DNA of 64,000 nucleotides from Roseibium alexandrii DFL-11 (GCF_000158095.2 NZ_CM011002.1:4196703-4260702), one strand, 5' to 3'; positions 1 to 8,461 are shown, counted from the stretch's first letter. The notes: generated from the sequence alone by a model not told the origin. A program made the numbers and translations.

Positions 1-774
1 TTCCTGGTGCGTATTGAAGACATTGATCAGACCCGGTGCACGCCTGACCTGGAGCGAGACATGTTTGAGGATCTGGCATGGCTTGGGGTGCCGCTAAATG
101 AGCCTGTGCTGCGTCAGTCGGAAGCCTTTCCGCATTACCGGTCGGCGCTGGAAAAGCTTCAGGACCTCGGGCTGGTCTATCCAGCCTACCTGACGCGGGC
201 CGAGATCAAACGCTTCGTCGCGGCCTTTGAAGAAAAGGGCATCCCTTGGCCACGGGATCCGGATGGCGCACCGCTCTATCCCGGAGACGATGTGGTCTTG
301 AGCGAAGCGGAAATACAGGAACGGGCTCAGAGCGATGCGCCCTTTGCGCTCCGGCTTGATATGACGGCTGCTCTGGGCCGCATTGACGAACCGCTCACCT
401 GGCAGGAGTTCGGGGCGGAAGGTCCAGCATTGTTCGAACCGGCAAAAACCATCGCTGCGGATGCTGCATCCTGGGGAGATGTGGTTTTGGCCCGGAAAGA
501 CACGCCGACGAGCTATCATCTCTCCGTTGTCATCGATGATGCGCGCCAGGGAATCACGGATGTGCTGCGAGGTCAGGATCTCTATGCTGCAACCAGCGTC
601 CATCGCGTGCTTCAGCATTTGCTGAATTTGCCGGAGCCCCGATACCGCCATCACCGGCTGATCCTTGGTGATGATGGCCGCAAATTGTCCAAGTCAAACC
701 AGGACACGAGCCTGCGTTCTTTAAAGGTATCCGGCGTGACGCATGTGGAGCTTCGCAGACGCATCGGACTTTAG
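1..774 (+). CDS. gluQ: glutamyl-Q tRNA(Asp) synthetase, 5' truncated by window edge
   Basis: This is a GluQ-RS, a paralogue of the glutamyl-tRNA synthetase catalytic domain that places glutamate on the queuosine base of tRNA(Asp). The frame is open from base 1 and begins inside the catalytic core (FLVRIEDIDQTR), so about 30-40 N-terminal residues including the HIGH-like motif lie outside the window. A KLSKS motif (KMSKS class) is at about 670-700, and there is no anticodon-binding domain, as expected for the family. The cysteines that bind zinc in the E. coli enzyme are absent: the equivalent stretch reads YPAYLTRAE. The gene ends convergently with the next one. Family assignment is firm; only the start is missing. 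Confidence 0.9.
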   Translation, partial: FLVRIEDIDQTRCTPDLERDMFEDLAWLGVPLNEPVLRQSEAFPHYRSALEKLQDLGLVYPAYLTRAEIKRFVAAFEEKGIPWPRDPDGAPLYPGDDVVLSEAEIQERAQSDAPFALRLDMTAALGRIDEPLTWQEFGAEGPALFEPAKTIAADAASWGDVVLARKDTPTSYHLSVVIDDARQGITDVLRGQDLYAATSVHRVLQHLLNLPEPRYRHHRLILGDDGRKLSKSNQDTSLRSLKVSGVTHVELRRRIGL

Positions 775-796
775 CTTCGTCCACACGGCATGAGAC

Positions 797-1762
797 TCAC
801 AAACTGAGGACGTACTCCAGGAACCAGATCCAAAGACTTGTCGTCAAAACGGCAAGTGCCGTGGTTACGGTGATCGCGTTCGCTGACATGGCGTGACCAG
901 TGCCGTATTTGTTCGCGAAAACGTAGGCGTTGATCCCGGTCGGGCAGGCGGCAGTCAGGGTGGAGACCGCCACCCAGAGTGGGGGCAAGTTGAAGACAAA
1001 ATATCCCAACGAGAAAACGGTTGCCGGCATGATGACAATCTTGATGGCCGACAGAAGCAGCCCGGGCAATATGTTACCGCGCATTCCATATTGAACAAGG
1101 CTCATACCCAGCGAAATCAGGGCGAGAGGCAATGCGGTTGCGCCGATCCGGTTCAGCAGGTCACTTGCCAAAGACGACATTTCAAACCCGGTCAAGCGCC
1201 AGCAGAACGCGGCGATGATGGTGATCACTAGTGGATTTCGGATCAAGCTTTTCGCGGCGCTTTTAATCAAGGTCAGCACCGGTGGGCTTTTCCCGCCGCT
1301 GTCATGGGCAGCGGCCCGCTCCATCACGATTGCCATCAAAACGGTCATGAAAGCCAGGTGGATGGAGACAATAAGCAGCAAGGGGACCAGGCCGTCATCC
1401 CCGTAAACCGCTGCGATCAGCGGCAGGCCCACCAGAATTGTATTTGCAAAGGCCGCTGAAATGGCCCCGATCGCACCTGCACGGGCATCGCGTCCGAAGC
1501 CTTTGCGAATGACGAGGGTTCCAAGAGCCCAGGCGCACGCGATCCCAAGAAAATAACTCGCCCAAAGCGCCCATGGCAGTCCTGCCGACAGATCCGCTGT
1601 CACAAGCGTCCGGAAAATCAGGATCGGAATGGCGACCACATAGACAAATTCGCCGAGCGCTTCGCTTACCTTCATGCTGAGGATTTTGGTTCGGGCCAGG
1701 CCGTATCCAAAGCCGATCAGCAGAAAGACAGGGGCAACGATTGTGAGTGTTTGAACAAACAT
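797..1762 (-). CDS. AEC (auxin efflux carrier) family transporter
   Basis: A polytopic membrane protein of about 321 residues with about ten hydrophobic segments, arranged as in the AEC/bile-acid-symporter fold. The N-terminus (MFVQTLTIVAPVFLLIGFGY) and the C-terminal half with CPTGINAYVFANKYG are typical of bacterial AEC permeases, which export or exchange small organic acids; the substrate cannot be read from sequence. I place the start at the ATG at 1762, because the longer frame adds a hydrophilic leader that runs into the divergent kinase gene. It is convergent with gluQ and divergent from the histidine kinase, which might control it. Confidence 0.82.
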   Translation of the reverse strand: MFVQTLTIVAPVFLLIGFGYGLARTKILSMKVSEALGEFVYVVAIPILIFRTLVTADLSAGLPWALWASYFLGIACAWALGTLVIRKGFGRDARAGAIGAISAAFANTILVGLPLIAAVYGDDGLVPLLLIVSIHLAFMTVLMAIVMERAAAHDSGGKSPPVLTLIKSAAKSLIRNPLVITIIAAFCWRLTGFEMSSLASDLLNRIGATALPLALISLGMSLVQYGMRGNILPGLLLSAIKIVIMPATVFSLGYFVFNLPPLWVAVSTLTAACPTGINAYVFANKYGTGHAMSANAITVTTALAVLTTSLWIWFLEYVLSL

Positions 1763-1895
1763 GCCTTTGAAGGGGCTAGAGTATGGCTGGTGGACACCGG
1801 CCAACGGGGAAGGTAAGCAAGTCTGTCATACTGGTTCGCTGGAGATCGGGACGCAAGCCCCTGATGCTATCCGTTTTGAATTGGGGTTGCGCCGC

Positions 1896-3074
1896 ATGGC
1901 TGAATACGATGAGGACAGTGTCAATCTTGCGCTTTTGGCGCATGATTTGCGCACGCCCTTAGGCGCCATGCGGTTAACTGCTGAGCTGATCGAAACAGGG
2001 CCTTTGAACGATGCGCAAGCGGAGCAACTGTCTGTGCTGATGCGGGCCATCGACTCCTTGGAACAGATGACAACGGAACTGATCACGGATGCAGCTCCTG
2101 GGGATGCGGGTGAAGATGCAGCCGTTTCAATATCATCCCTTGTTCACGATTGTGCGGATCTGTTCCGCGTCGCTGCTGAGAAAAAAGGTCTGAAACTCAC
2201 GGTCCGGCTTCAGGACACGGCTGGCGCGTGCCAGACGGGTGCTGCCGGCCAGCTCAGGCGCGCGGCCTCCGCCTTGCTCGACAATGCTATCAAGTACACG
2301 AAGAGAGGCGGTATCAGTGTTGAGGTCATCTCCTGTCCGTTTCCGGAAAAGCAGCTTGGATCCACCGAGCAATCGAATGCGAGCACTGCAGACGCCTACT
2401 GGGTCAGTCTCTCAATCACTGATACAGGGCCGGGTATTGACCCTACGGAAAGGGAGGATCTGTTTCGCCCTTTTGTCAGGGGAAGGAAAGCTCAGGAAAA
2501 CACTTCAGGTAGCGGCCTCGGTCTTTGGGGGATTGCTCAGACGGTCCGGCAAATGGGCGGTGTTTTGAACCACTCCTCCCCGGAGACCGGCGGCAGCCGG
2601 TTTGAGGTGCAAATCCCAGTTAAGCCAGCCGCACCCGGTCTCAAAGGCACCAAAAACGCTTCGAAAACGGGCGCTGAAGACAATGAACTTCCTGACCATG
2701 TCCTGATCGTTGACGACAATGAAACCAATTGCCGTCTGCTCGCAGCCTTGTTGGAGTCCTTTGGAGTTACCTCCGACATTTCCCATTCGGGCGAGGACGC
2801 GATCAAACTGGCTCTGGAGAGAGAATATGGGGCCGTTCTTCTGGATCTGCACATGCCCGGCATGGGCGGTCTTGAAGTTGCTCAAGAGTTGCGCAAGAAC
2901 CGGCCGGCCGAGGAGCTGCCGCTCATTGCGGTGACTGCAGCTCTGGAAGCTTTTGGCGACAATTTGCTGCGCAAGGCTGGGTTTCTGGAGGGTTTGGGCA
3001 AACCGCTGGCGCCGTCTGCTCTTTACGATGTGCTCGTAAGAGCGAAGCAACTCAAGAGTGTTCACTGGATCTAG
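1896..3074 (+). CDS. soluble hybrid histidine kinase with C-terminal receiver
   Basis: About 392 residues in three parts. A HisKA domain has the phospho-acceptor in AHDLRTPLGAMRL (His about residue 16). A HATPase_c domain carries the N box LDNAIKYTK, the G1 box DTGPGID and the G2 box GSGLGLWG. A C-terminal receiver has VDDNE, the phospho-acceptor Asp in LLDLHMPGMGG, VTA and GKP. No transmembrane or PAS/GAF segment is visible, so the protein is cytosolic and any signal must come from a partner. The frame is open from an ATG at 1761, but that start would overlap the divergent AEC start, so the ATG at 1896 just before the H box is preferred. A response-regulator partner is not in the window. Confidence 0.82.
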   Translation: MAEYDEDSVNLALLAHDLRTPLGAMRLTAELIETGPLNDAQAEQLSVLMRAIDSLEQMTTELITDAAPGDAGEDAAVSISSLVHDCADLFRVAAEKKGLKLTVRLQDTAGACQTGAAGQLRRAASALLDNAIKYTKRGGISVEVISCPFPEKQLGSTEQSNASTADAYWVSLSITDTGPGIDPTEREDLFRPFVRGRKAQENTSGSGLGLWGIAQTVRQMGGVLNHSSPETGGSRFEVQIPVKPAAPGLKGTKNASKTGAEDNELPDHVLIVDDNETNCRLLAALLESFGVTSDISHSGEDAIKLALEREYGAVLLDLHMPGMGGLEVAQELRKNRPAEELPLIAVTAALEAFGDNLLRKAGFLEGLGKPLAPSALYDVLVRAKQLKSVHWI

Positions 3075-3112
3075 CCAGCCGCAGGGGGGCTGACCCACCT
3101 TACGGGCCTGCT

Positions 3113-3772
3113 CTAGGCTTTTGCGATCTCAGCTGCCATTTCGAGTGCATCTGCGAGGCGATCATCGCCCCAGAACAGTTCGCCAGTTTGAAGCACGAAA
3201 CTGGGTGCGCCGAAGATGCCTTTTTCTTCCGCTTCGCCGACAGACGCGCGCAAGGCGTCTTTGATGTCAGGTGATTTTGAAGCTTCCAGGACTTCCTTGG
3301 CTGGAGCGCCAGCTTCCAGGAGGAGATGCGCCAAAAAGGCTTCATCGGAAATATCCTCGCCGCTGCCGAACTCGGCAACAAAAACGGCGCGCGTGAAGTC
3401 GCCGATCCAGGGCTGTGTCCGCCCCACCTGAGCAATTCGCGCAGCCAGCAATCCGGATTGAGGGAATGGATCCGGGATGGTGAGCGGCAGGCCATAGCGG
3501 GCGCATTGGCGTTCCATATCCCGCCACATGTAACGGCCTTTGGCCGGATAGAGGTTGAACGGCGAGGTGTCCCAACCGCTTTTTTTGAAAATCGGGCCGA
3601 GCAGGAATGGCCTCCAGGACAAACTTACCCCGGCATCCCGGGCCTGTGTTTCGATCCGCATTGCAGACAAGTAACTGTAAGTAGACCCGAATTCGTACCA
3701 GAACTCGATCGTTGGCTGCTTTGCTGCATGCAGTTGAACAATGTTTGACTGGAGTTTCGGGTCAGTGGTCAT
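3113..3772 (-). CDS. DsbA-family 2-hydroxychromene-2-carboxylate isomerase-like protein
   Basis: A thioredoxin-fold protein of about 219 residues. The early segment EFWYEFGSTYSYLSAMR replaces the CxxC of DsbA with a serine-containing loop, as in HCCA isomerase and kappa-class glutathione transferases. It also has WRPFLLGPIFKKSGWDTSPF and the C-terminal GIFGAPSFVL with a cis-Pro loop. These enzymes use glutathione to isomerise ring-opened aromatics or handle related electrophiles; the real substrate is unknown. There is no signal peptide. The start at 3772 is chosen over a longer frame because the upstream extension is low-complexity and not family-like. It stands alone, convergent with the kinase and divergent from the PAP2 gene. 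Confidence 0.8.
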   Translation of the reverse strand: MTTDPKLQSNIVQLHAAKQPTIEFWYEFGSTYSYLSAMRIETQARDAGVSLSWRPFLLGPIFKKSGWDTSPFNLYPAKGRYMWRDMERQCARYGLPLTIPDPFPQSGLLAARIAQVGRTQPWIGDFTRAVFVAEFGSGEDISDEAFLAHLLLEAGAPAKEVLEASKSPDIKDALRASVGEAEEKGIFGAPSFVLQTGELFWGDDRLADALEMAAEIAKA

Positions 3773-3859
3773 GGAACAATCGATGATTTTACGAAGAAGA
3801 CCGGACAAAACCGGTAGGAAAAGATTGGATGGGCAACAGGGATGCGCTAAACAGCGGCC

Positions 3860-4717
3860 ATGATCGACACGCGTTTGACAAAGCATATCCAGAACATTGC
3901 CTCAAGCAAAGCTGTTGCCTGGTGCATCGCACATCCGTTCTTGGCCACCATCGCCTATGTCGCGCTGGTGTCTGCGTTTTTTCTGGCCTTTCCCCAAACC
4001 GATTTGTGGGTAAGCGGTCTTTTCTACAGTCAAACGGATGGCTTTTGGGCGCAACACAATCCGTTCCTGCAAAAAGTCCGGCATCTTGGACCGTATCTGG
4101 TTCAAACGATCGCCATCTGTTCGGTGGCCATTTTGGTGATCAAGTTGTTGCTGCCGGGCCGGCCTCCAATCGTGCCGCTGCGAAAGCCGGTGTTTCTCAT
4201 CTCCACATTGATCCTGGGACCGGGCATCCTGGTCAACTCGATCCTGAAGGACAACTGGGGCCGCCCACGGCCACGCTCGATCGAAGAGTTCGGCGGGGAG
4301 TTGCCGTTTCAACCGGTCTGGAAAATGACCGATTACTGCGAACGGAATTGCTCGTTTACGTCCGGCGAAGGGGCTGCAGGTATCTGGCTTGTGACGATGG
4401 CGTTTCTGGTTCCAGCTTCTTGGCGGAAGGCGGTTCTCGCGTTTGTGCTGCCGCTGTGTCTGATCCTGTCAATCAACCGGGTCGCCTTCGGCGGGCATTT
4501 CTTCTCCGACACCATGTTGTCCTGGGGGCTGACGTTCCTTGTGATCCTGAGCGTTTATTGGCTGCTATATTTGAAGAAACCGCCACTGATGACGGATCAG
4601 GGGCTGGACGAGTGGTTCACCCGAAACGGCCGTCGGCTGCGTCGTTTGGCAAAACGGCTTCTTGTCCGGTTACGTCAAGCCCTTCGCGGTTCCGGGAGCG
4701 CACAGTCGGAGAGCTAA
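3860..4717 (+). CDS. PAP2-family membrane phosphatase (lipid phosphatase-like)
   Basis: A 285-residue membrane protein with about six hydrophobic segments. The three PAP2 motifs are in order: KDNWGRPRPR (C1), SFTSGEGA (C2) and NRVAFGGHFFSD (C3). C1 and C3 are canonical. In C2 the usual PSGH reads TSGE, so glutamate stands where the classical acid/base histidine is expected. Enzymes of this class remove phosphate from lipids such as lipid A, phosphatidylglycerol phosphate or undecaprenyl diphosphate on the outer face of the inner membrane. The C-terminus is a basic cytosolic tail. It is convergent with a small membrane protein. The substrate is an inference only. Confidence 0.82.
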   Translation: MIDTRLTKHIQNIASSKAVAWCIAHPFLATIAYVALVSAFFLAFPQTDLWVSGLFYSQTDGFWAQHNPFLQKVRHLGPYLVQTIAICSVAILVIKLLLPGRPPIVPLRKPVFLISTLILGPGILVNSILKDNWGRPRPRSIEEFGGELPFQPVWKMTDYCERNCSFTSGEGAAGIWLVTMAFLVPASWRKAVLAFVLPLCLILSINRVAFGGHFFSDTMLSWGLTFLVILSVYWLLYLKKPPLMTDQGLDEWFTRNGRRLRRLAKRLLVRLRQALRGSGSAQSES

Positions 4718-4730
4718 AGAGCCCAACGGG

Positions 4731-4991
4731 TCACTTTTTTCTCGGCCGAGTGCGTTTGAGGATCCGGGCAAATCGCAATGGCGACCGGTCTTCCACCCAG
4801 GTGATCATGCAATTCAGGTGCGGTGCTGACTTGCGGCGTTTGCGCAAGTGGCGGGCTGCGCTCCGGCTTGTGCCGATGATGACGACACTGCCGAGCGCCA
4901 AAAGCGGTACGCCAGTCGGGATCGGCAACCATACGGTCGCCAAGCCGAGCACGATGAGAATAGCAGCCAACGACCACCACAGGATTTTCAT
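4731..4991 (-). CDS. small two-segment membrane protein, function unknown
   Basis: An 86-residue protein starting MKILWWSLAAILIVLGLATV, with two hydrophobic segments joined by WLPIPTGVPLL and a strongly basic C-terminal tail (SAARHLRKRRK and RILKRTRPRKK). The pattern resembles short conserved PGPGW-type membrane proteins of alphaproteobacteria, but I cannot assign a function. The start at 4991 was chosen over the ATG nine codons upstream because the hydrophobic segment follows directly. It is convergent with the PAP2 phosphatase with only 13 bases between the stop codons. Confidence 0.6.
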   Translation of the reverse strand: MKILWWSLAAILIVLGLATVWLPIPTGVPLLALGSVVIIGTSRSAARHLRKRRKSAPHLNCMITWVEDRSPLRFARILKRTRPRKK

Positions 4992-5064
4992 TTCAGCGCC
5001 AGAAATTGAAACGATCAAACCCTGATTAGCGCGGCGACTGAGACGGATTTATGAACCCTATGGT

Positions 5065-5526
5065 TCACGTGTCACTATCTTTGTCTAAAGAGTTAAGCAG
5101 TGTCTGGCTGCCGCCAACAATCATTTCGTAGACCTGTTCAAATCCATCCTCGCCGCCATAATAGGGATCCGGCACATTGGTTGGCGGAGAGTTCAGGAAC
5201 AAACGCAGGCCCGGATGGCCTTTCCTGGTGCGTGATTTAAGTGTGCTTAGGTTGTCTGAATCCATCGCCAGAATGATACTGAACTTCTCAAAGTCGCGAT
5301 CTGTCACCTGACGGGCCCGTTGTGCGGTCAAGTCGATTCCGTGCCGTGCGGCGACCTCAATCGATCGCGGATCCGGAGGATCTCCCGCATGCCAACCGCC
5401 TGTTCCGGCTGAATCGATTAGGAACCGATCGCTCAATCCGGCTTTTTCCACTGTGGTCCGAAAAACCCCTTCGGCGAGCGGAGAGCGGCAGATGTTGCCA
5501 AGGCAGACGAAAAGTACTGAAGTCAT
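5065..5526 (-). CDS. low-molecular-weight protein-tyrosine phosphatase
   Basis: A 153-residue cytosolic phosphatase. The catalytic P-loop VCLGNICRS (CX5R, Cys8 and Arg14) lies at the extreme N-terminus and the general-acid loop VPDPYYGG near the C-terminus; both are diagnostic. Family members dephosphorylate protein tyrosines, often autophosphorylating tyrosine kinases of exopolysaccharide assembly, or act on arsenate. No kinase or arsenic gene is nearby, so the target is unknown. Length matches the family (about 150). It is transcribed alone, divergent from the adenylate cyclase gene. Confidence 0.92.
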   Translation of the reverse strand: MTSVLFVCLGNICRSPLAEGVFRTTVEKAGLSDRFLIDSAGTGGWHAGDPPDPRSIEVAARHGIDLTAQRARQVTDRDFEKFSIILAMDSDNLSTLKSRTRKGHPGLRLFLNSPPTNVPDPYYGGEDGFEQVYEMIVGGSQTLLNSLDKDSDT

Positions 5527-5676
5527 AAGCCTATCAACCGGGCATAGTCGCCGCTGTCAAGCGGATCGGCTGCGATCCTGACATTTGCTGTCGGGAACAC
5601 GTTTTGAAGTACATCCCTCAGAGTGCAAGGTGCCGTGTTTTGAGCGATCAGAACAAACATCTGTGAGAAGCAACGA

Positions 5677-6951
5677 ATGAAGGCGTCGGGTTTGGCGGTG
5701 ATCGAAAGACTACGCAAGGTCAAATGGCCCGTTTGGCTTAAGGGGCTGGCATCTGCCGGAATAAGCTCAACGGATCCATATGTCCGGCGCCGGCAAATGG
5801 TCGTCAACGTTTCGGCGCTGGTTGGCATTGCCGACAACCTGTTTCATACGATCCAAAACCTGACCTATGCATTTTATGAACTGATGCCGCTCAGCATTTA
5901 TGGGATCATCATGATCTGCCTGTTTGCTGTGACCTCGCGATTGCATCGCTTTGGCGACAACGTTGCGGCGATCTATTTTGTATTGGTGATCGCGGCCGGA
6001 AACACTTTCGTGGTTTGGTCGCTGGGTCTGGAAAGCGGGACGCAGGCCTATTTTGCACTTGGAGGTGCGGCCTTCATCTTCTTTGGGGTGGGACATTGGC
6101 GCCTTTTCGCAGGCTGTTTCTGTCTTGCTCTGGTTCTGCTGGTCTCCACGTATGTTTTTGCGCCTGACGTTGGACCTGTGATGCCTCATGACCTTGCCTT
6201 TCGAAAGCAATTGGCAGCGCAAGTCATGGTCAATGTTCTGATCATCTCCAGTGTGTTGATTGTATATGCCTTGACGGCGTTGCATCGCGCTGAAGCTGCA
6301 TTGGCAGCCGAACACGAGCGGGCCGAAACCTTGATCGAGACCATCATGCCTCGGGCAATCGCGGACCGGCTAAAAAAAGCGCCGGAAACTCGCATTGCTG
6401 ATCGGCATGAGGCTGTGACCGTCCTCTTTGCAGATCTTGTGGGGTTCACTCCGGCTGCGCGGAACCTTCAACCGGAGGAGGTGGTTGGGTTTCTTGATGG
6501 CCTGTTTCGGGATTTCGATCATTTGGTTGAAGAGTTTGGCGTTGAAAAAATCAAGACGATTGGAGATGCGTACATGGTGGTTGGTGGCCTTCATGGTCCT
6601 GCTCATGATGCAGCGGTCGCGGTCGGTCATCTGGCGCTCAAGATGATGGGTGTGATCCAGTCCAGTGAACCGCTCAGCGGTGTGCATCTGAACCTGCGGA
6701 TTGGTATTCATACTGGACCAGCCATTGCCGGTGTGATCGGAAAGCGGCGGTTTTCCTACGATGTCTGGGGAGATGCCGTAAACGTTGCGAGCCGTATGGA
6801 ATCGCATTCCGTGGCTGGTGAGATCCAGGTGACAGACGCATTTCGTAGTATGGCCGGGTCAAATTTCGACTTTCAAGAGCGAGATGCTGTTGAAATCAAG
6901 GGTGTCGGCAAGATGCAGACAGCCTTCTTAAAGGGAGTGAAGCATGGTTGA
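5677..6951 (+). CDS. membrane-bound class III adenylate cyclase
   Basis: 424 residues. An N-terminal membrane module (about residues 42-200, roughly six helices) leads through a short helical linker into a class III cyclase domain (about 245-415). Metal-binding Asp253 (LFADLVGFT) and Asp297 (KTIGDAYM) are present. The purine-selecting Lys293 and Asp362 (YDVWGD) point to ATP, and Asn369 and Arg373 (NVASRM) supply the transition-state residues, so the enzyme should be active and make cAMP. The membrane part may sense a lipid or ligand, but that is not deducible. Its end overlaps the start of the pterin dehydratase gene by 8 bases, implying co-transcription. Confidence 0.88.
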   Translation: MKASGLAVIERLRKVKWPVWLKGLASAGISSTDPYVRRRQMVVNVSALVGIADNLFHTIQNLTYAFYELMPLSIYGIIMICLFAVTSRLHRFGDNVAAIYFVLVIAAGNTFVVWSLGLESGTQAYFALGGAAFIFFGVGHWRLFAGCFCLALVLLVSTYVFAPDVGPVMPHDLAFRKQLAAQVMVNVLIISSVLIVYALTALHRAEAALAAEHERAETLIETIMPRAIADRLKKAPETRIADRHEAVTVLFADLVGFTPAARNLQPEEVVGFLDGLFRDFDHLVEEFGVEKIKTIGDAYMVVGGLHGPAHDAAVAVGHLALKMMGVIQSSEPLSGVHLNLRIGIHTGPAIAGVIGKRRFSYDVWGDAVNVASRMESHSVAGEIQVTDAFRSMAGSNFDFQERDAVEIKGVGKMQTAFLKGVKHG

Positions 6952-7237
6952 AAAGCTGACGCCGGAGGAGCGCGCTGCTGGTTTGGAGAGCCTAGAGAAC
7001 TGGCAACTCGTCAATGGCCGGGATGCAATCACCGCGACTTTCAAATTTGGTGATTTTTTGGAAGCATTTGGGTTCATGACACAAGTTGCCCTGGCCGCGG
7101 AGAAGATGAACCATCACCCTGAGTGGTTTAACGTTTACAACACTGTCGAGATCACTTTGGCAACACACGACGTCGGTGGACTGAGTGCCTTGGATTTGAA
7201 GCTTGCGAAAAAGATCGATCAGATCGCGGGTAAATAA
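6944..7237 (+). CDS. phhB: 4a-hydroxytetrahydrobiopterin dehydratase (pterin-4a-carbinolamine dehydratase)
   Basis: A 97-residue protein with the family core: LTPEER at the N-terminus, [20 protein letters not shown] with the two active-site histidines, [13 protein letters not shown], and [10 protein letters not shown]. It dehydrates the 4a-carbinolamine formed by aromatic amino acid hydroxylases, regenerating the pterin cofactor, and also occurs as a moonlighting protein linked to molybdopterin metabolism. No phenylalanine hydroxylase is next to it; the partner is a cyclase gene that it overlaps by 8 bases. Length is standard. Confidence 0.93.
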   Translation: MVEKLTPEERAAGLESLENWQLVNGRDAITATFKFGDFLEAFGFMTQVALAAEKMNHHPEWFNVYNTVEITLATHDVGGLSALDLKLAKKIDQIAGK

Positions 7238-7328
7238 TCGCGCCGTGACGAATGTTCCGGCGTTTGGGGGCATCCAAAGAGCCGGCTCCGAACTCTGCGG
7301 TTCGTTTCCGTTTATCCAGTAAAACGGT

Positions 7329-7592
7329 TTAGCCCTTCCGGATCACGAAGCTGTGCCCTGTTTCGGTCTTCTCTTTGTCGACCAATGTATGGCCCTGTTC
7401 CTGACAGAAGTGCGGGATGTCAATTTCCGCCATCGGATCCGTCGTTTGGACAGTGAGTTCTGCTCCGGCATTCAGTCTTGAAAGTGCTTTTTTTGTTTTC
7501 AGAACCGGAAGGGGGCATTTCAGGCCAATCAAATCCAGGGTGTTTTCGGTCACGCGCAGAACTCCATTCACAGCACCTTGCTTAACTTGCAT
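7329..7592 (-). CDS. tusA: TusA-family sulfur carrier protein
   Basis: An 87-residue TusA/SirA-like protein. The core DLIGLKCPLPVLKTKKAL contains the CPxP motif whose cysteine carries persulfide sulfur, for tRNA thiolation or other sulfur transfers. A GAELTVQTTDPMAEIDIPHFC stretch and VIRKG end complete the fold. The open frame extends far upstream, but the ATG at 7592 has an AGGA ribosome site and gives the family length. It is divergent from the DUF924 gene with about 60 bases between. The precise acceptor of the sulfur is unknown. Confidence 0.88.
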   Translation of the reverse strand: MQVKQGAVNGVLRVTENTLDLIGLKCPLPVLKTKKALSRLNAGAELTVQTTDPMAEIDIPHFCQEQGHTLVDKEKTETGHSFVIRKG

Positions 7593-7653
7593 ATATATCC
7601 TGGAAACGGGCGCCGAGAATACCCTGGTGGTGCCGTGAAAAGAGGATCCTTTG

Positions 7654-8205
7654 ATGAGCGATGGTCTGGTAAGTCCGATAGACGTCCTGGACTTTTGGTG
7701 GGAAGCGGGCGCAGAGAAATGGTTTGCGCGCGATGATGGTTTTGATGCGCGCTGCCGGGACACGTTCCTTGCTACGATCAAGGCGGCACAGCAGGGCGAC
7801 CTGGATGAATGGGCTGAAACGCCGAGTGGTGCCCTAGCTTTGATTCTTCTGCTGGACCAGTTCACCCGGAACGTCTTCCGAGGATCAGCAGAAGCATTTG
7901 CCGCCGATCCAAAAGCGGTTGCGATAGCAGAGGCGGCTGTCTCACGTGGATATGACAAGGCCTTCCCGAAGGCGGTTCGGGTATTCTTTTATCTGCCCTT
8001 TGAGCACGCTGAAGATATGCAGCTTCAGGAGCGTGCGGTGGATTTGTGCCAGCCGCTCGGAAACATGGAGTTTTATCACTACGCTCTGATCCACATGGAT
8101 GTCATCCGCCGCTTCGGCCGTTTCCCGCACAGAAATGACGTTTTGGGCCGGGCGTCTACCGAAGCCGAGATCGCCTTCCTAAGAGCTGGCGGTTTCTCCG
8201 CCTAA
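7654..8205 (+). CDS. DUF924 family protein
   Basis: A 183-residue helical protein with the DUF924 signature: VLDFWW near the start, WFARDDGFDA, ALILLLDQFTRNVFRGSAEAFA, AVRVFFYLPFEHAED and a terminal FGRFPHRNDVLGRAS. The fold is TPR-like and the function is not known. The ATG at 7654 follows an AGAGGA ribosome site; the TTG just before it would add one residue. The gene ends in a strong terminator. A divergent TusA gene lies upstream. Confidence 0.85.
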   Translation: MSDGLVSPIDVLDFWWEAGAEKWFARDDGFDARCRDTFLATIKAAQQGDLDEWAETPSGALALILLLDQFTRNVFRGSAEAFAADPKAVAIAEAAVSRGYDKAFPKAVRVFFYLPFEHAEDMQLQERAVDLCQPLGNMEFYHYALIHMDVIRRFGRFPHRNDVLGRASTEAEIAFLRAGGFSA

Positions 8206-8231
8206 CCTTACGGCCTTCCATATTGCGTTTG

Positions 8232-8260
8232 CGGCAGATCTTCGGATCTGCCGTTTTTTT
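8232..8260 (+). terminator. rho-independent terminator of the DUF924 gene
   Basis: A perfect 9-bp stem, CGGCAGATC / GATCTGCCG, closed by a TTCG tetraloop and followed by seven T residues. Confidence 0.92.
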
Positions 8261-8274
8261 ATGCGTGTGTGCGC

Positions 8275-8333
8275 TGCACAAAACCTTGCCTATTATTTAA
8301 ACAAGTTGAGCTTGTCTGTTTAAATATTGTGCA
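8275..8333. promoter_or_regulatory. nested inverted repeats upstream of glnK, candidate enhancer
   Basis: Three concentric inverted repeats share one centre. The outer arms are TGCACAA (8275-8281) and TTGTGCA (8327-8333). The middle arms are TATTTAAACA (8294-8303) and TGTTTAAATA (8317-8326). The inner arms are ACAAG (8301-8305) and CTTGT (8311-8315). The outer half-sites resemble the TGCAC half-site of NtrC. The block lies about 110-170 bases upstream of the sigma-54 promoter, a normal distance for an activator. Binding by NtrC is an inference. Confidence 0.5.
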
Positions 8334-8444
8334 AAATTGTTGCCTGAAAAACCATCACTACCCCGCTCGAAAATCTGCTCGCCGTTAAAATTCTTAACCG
8401 GTAAACGCCGGAAAACAGCCGTTTATTGAATCAAATCTTCAAGT

Positions 8445-8460
8445 TGGCACGGTCTTTGTA
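8445..8460 (+). promoter_or_regulatory. sigma-54 (RpoN) promoter of glnK-amtB
   Basis: TGGCAC, five bases, then TTGTA matches the -24/-12 consensus TGGCAC-N5-TTGCA with one mismatch (T for C in the -12 element) and correct spacing. It lies about 150 bases upstream of glnK, as expected for a nitrogen-regulated glnK-amtB operon. The stretch from here to the glnK start holds no convincing gene. Confidence 0.82.
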
Positions 8461-8461
8461 A

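Noticed and set aside
3829..5025. 398-codon plus-strand frame over the PAP2 gene
   Set aside because: Another frame of the PAP2 gene; low-complexity translation without known domains.
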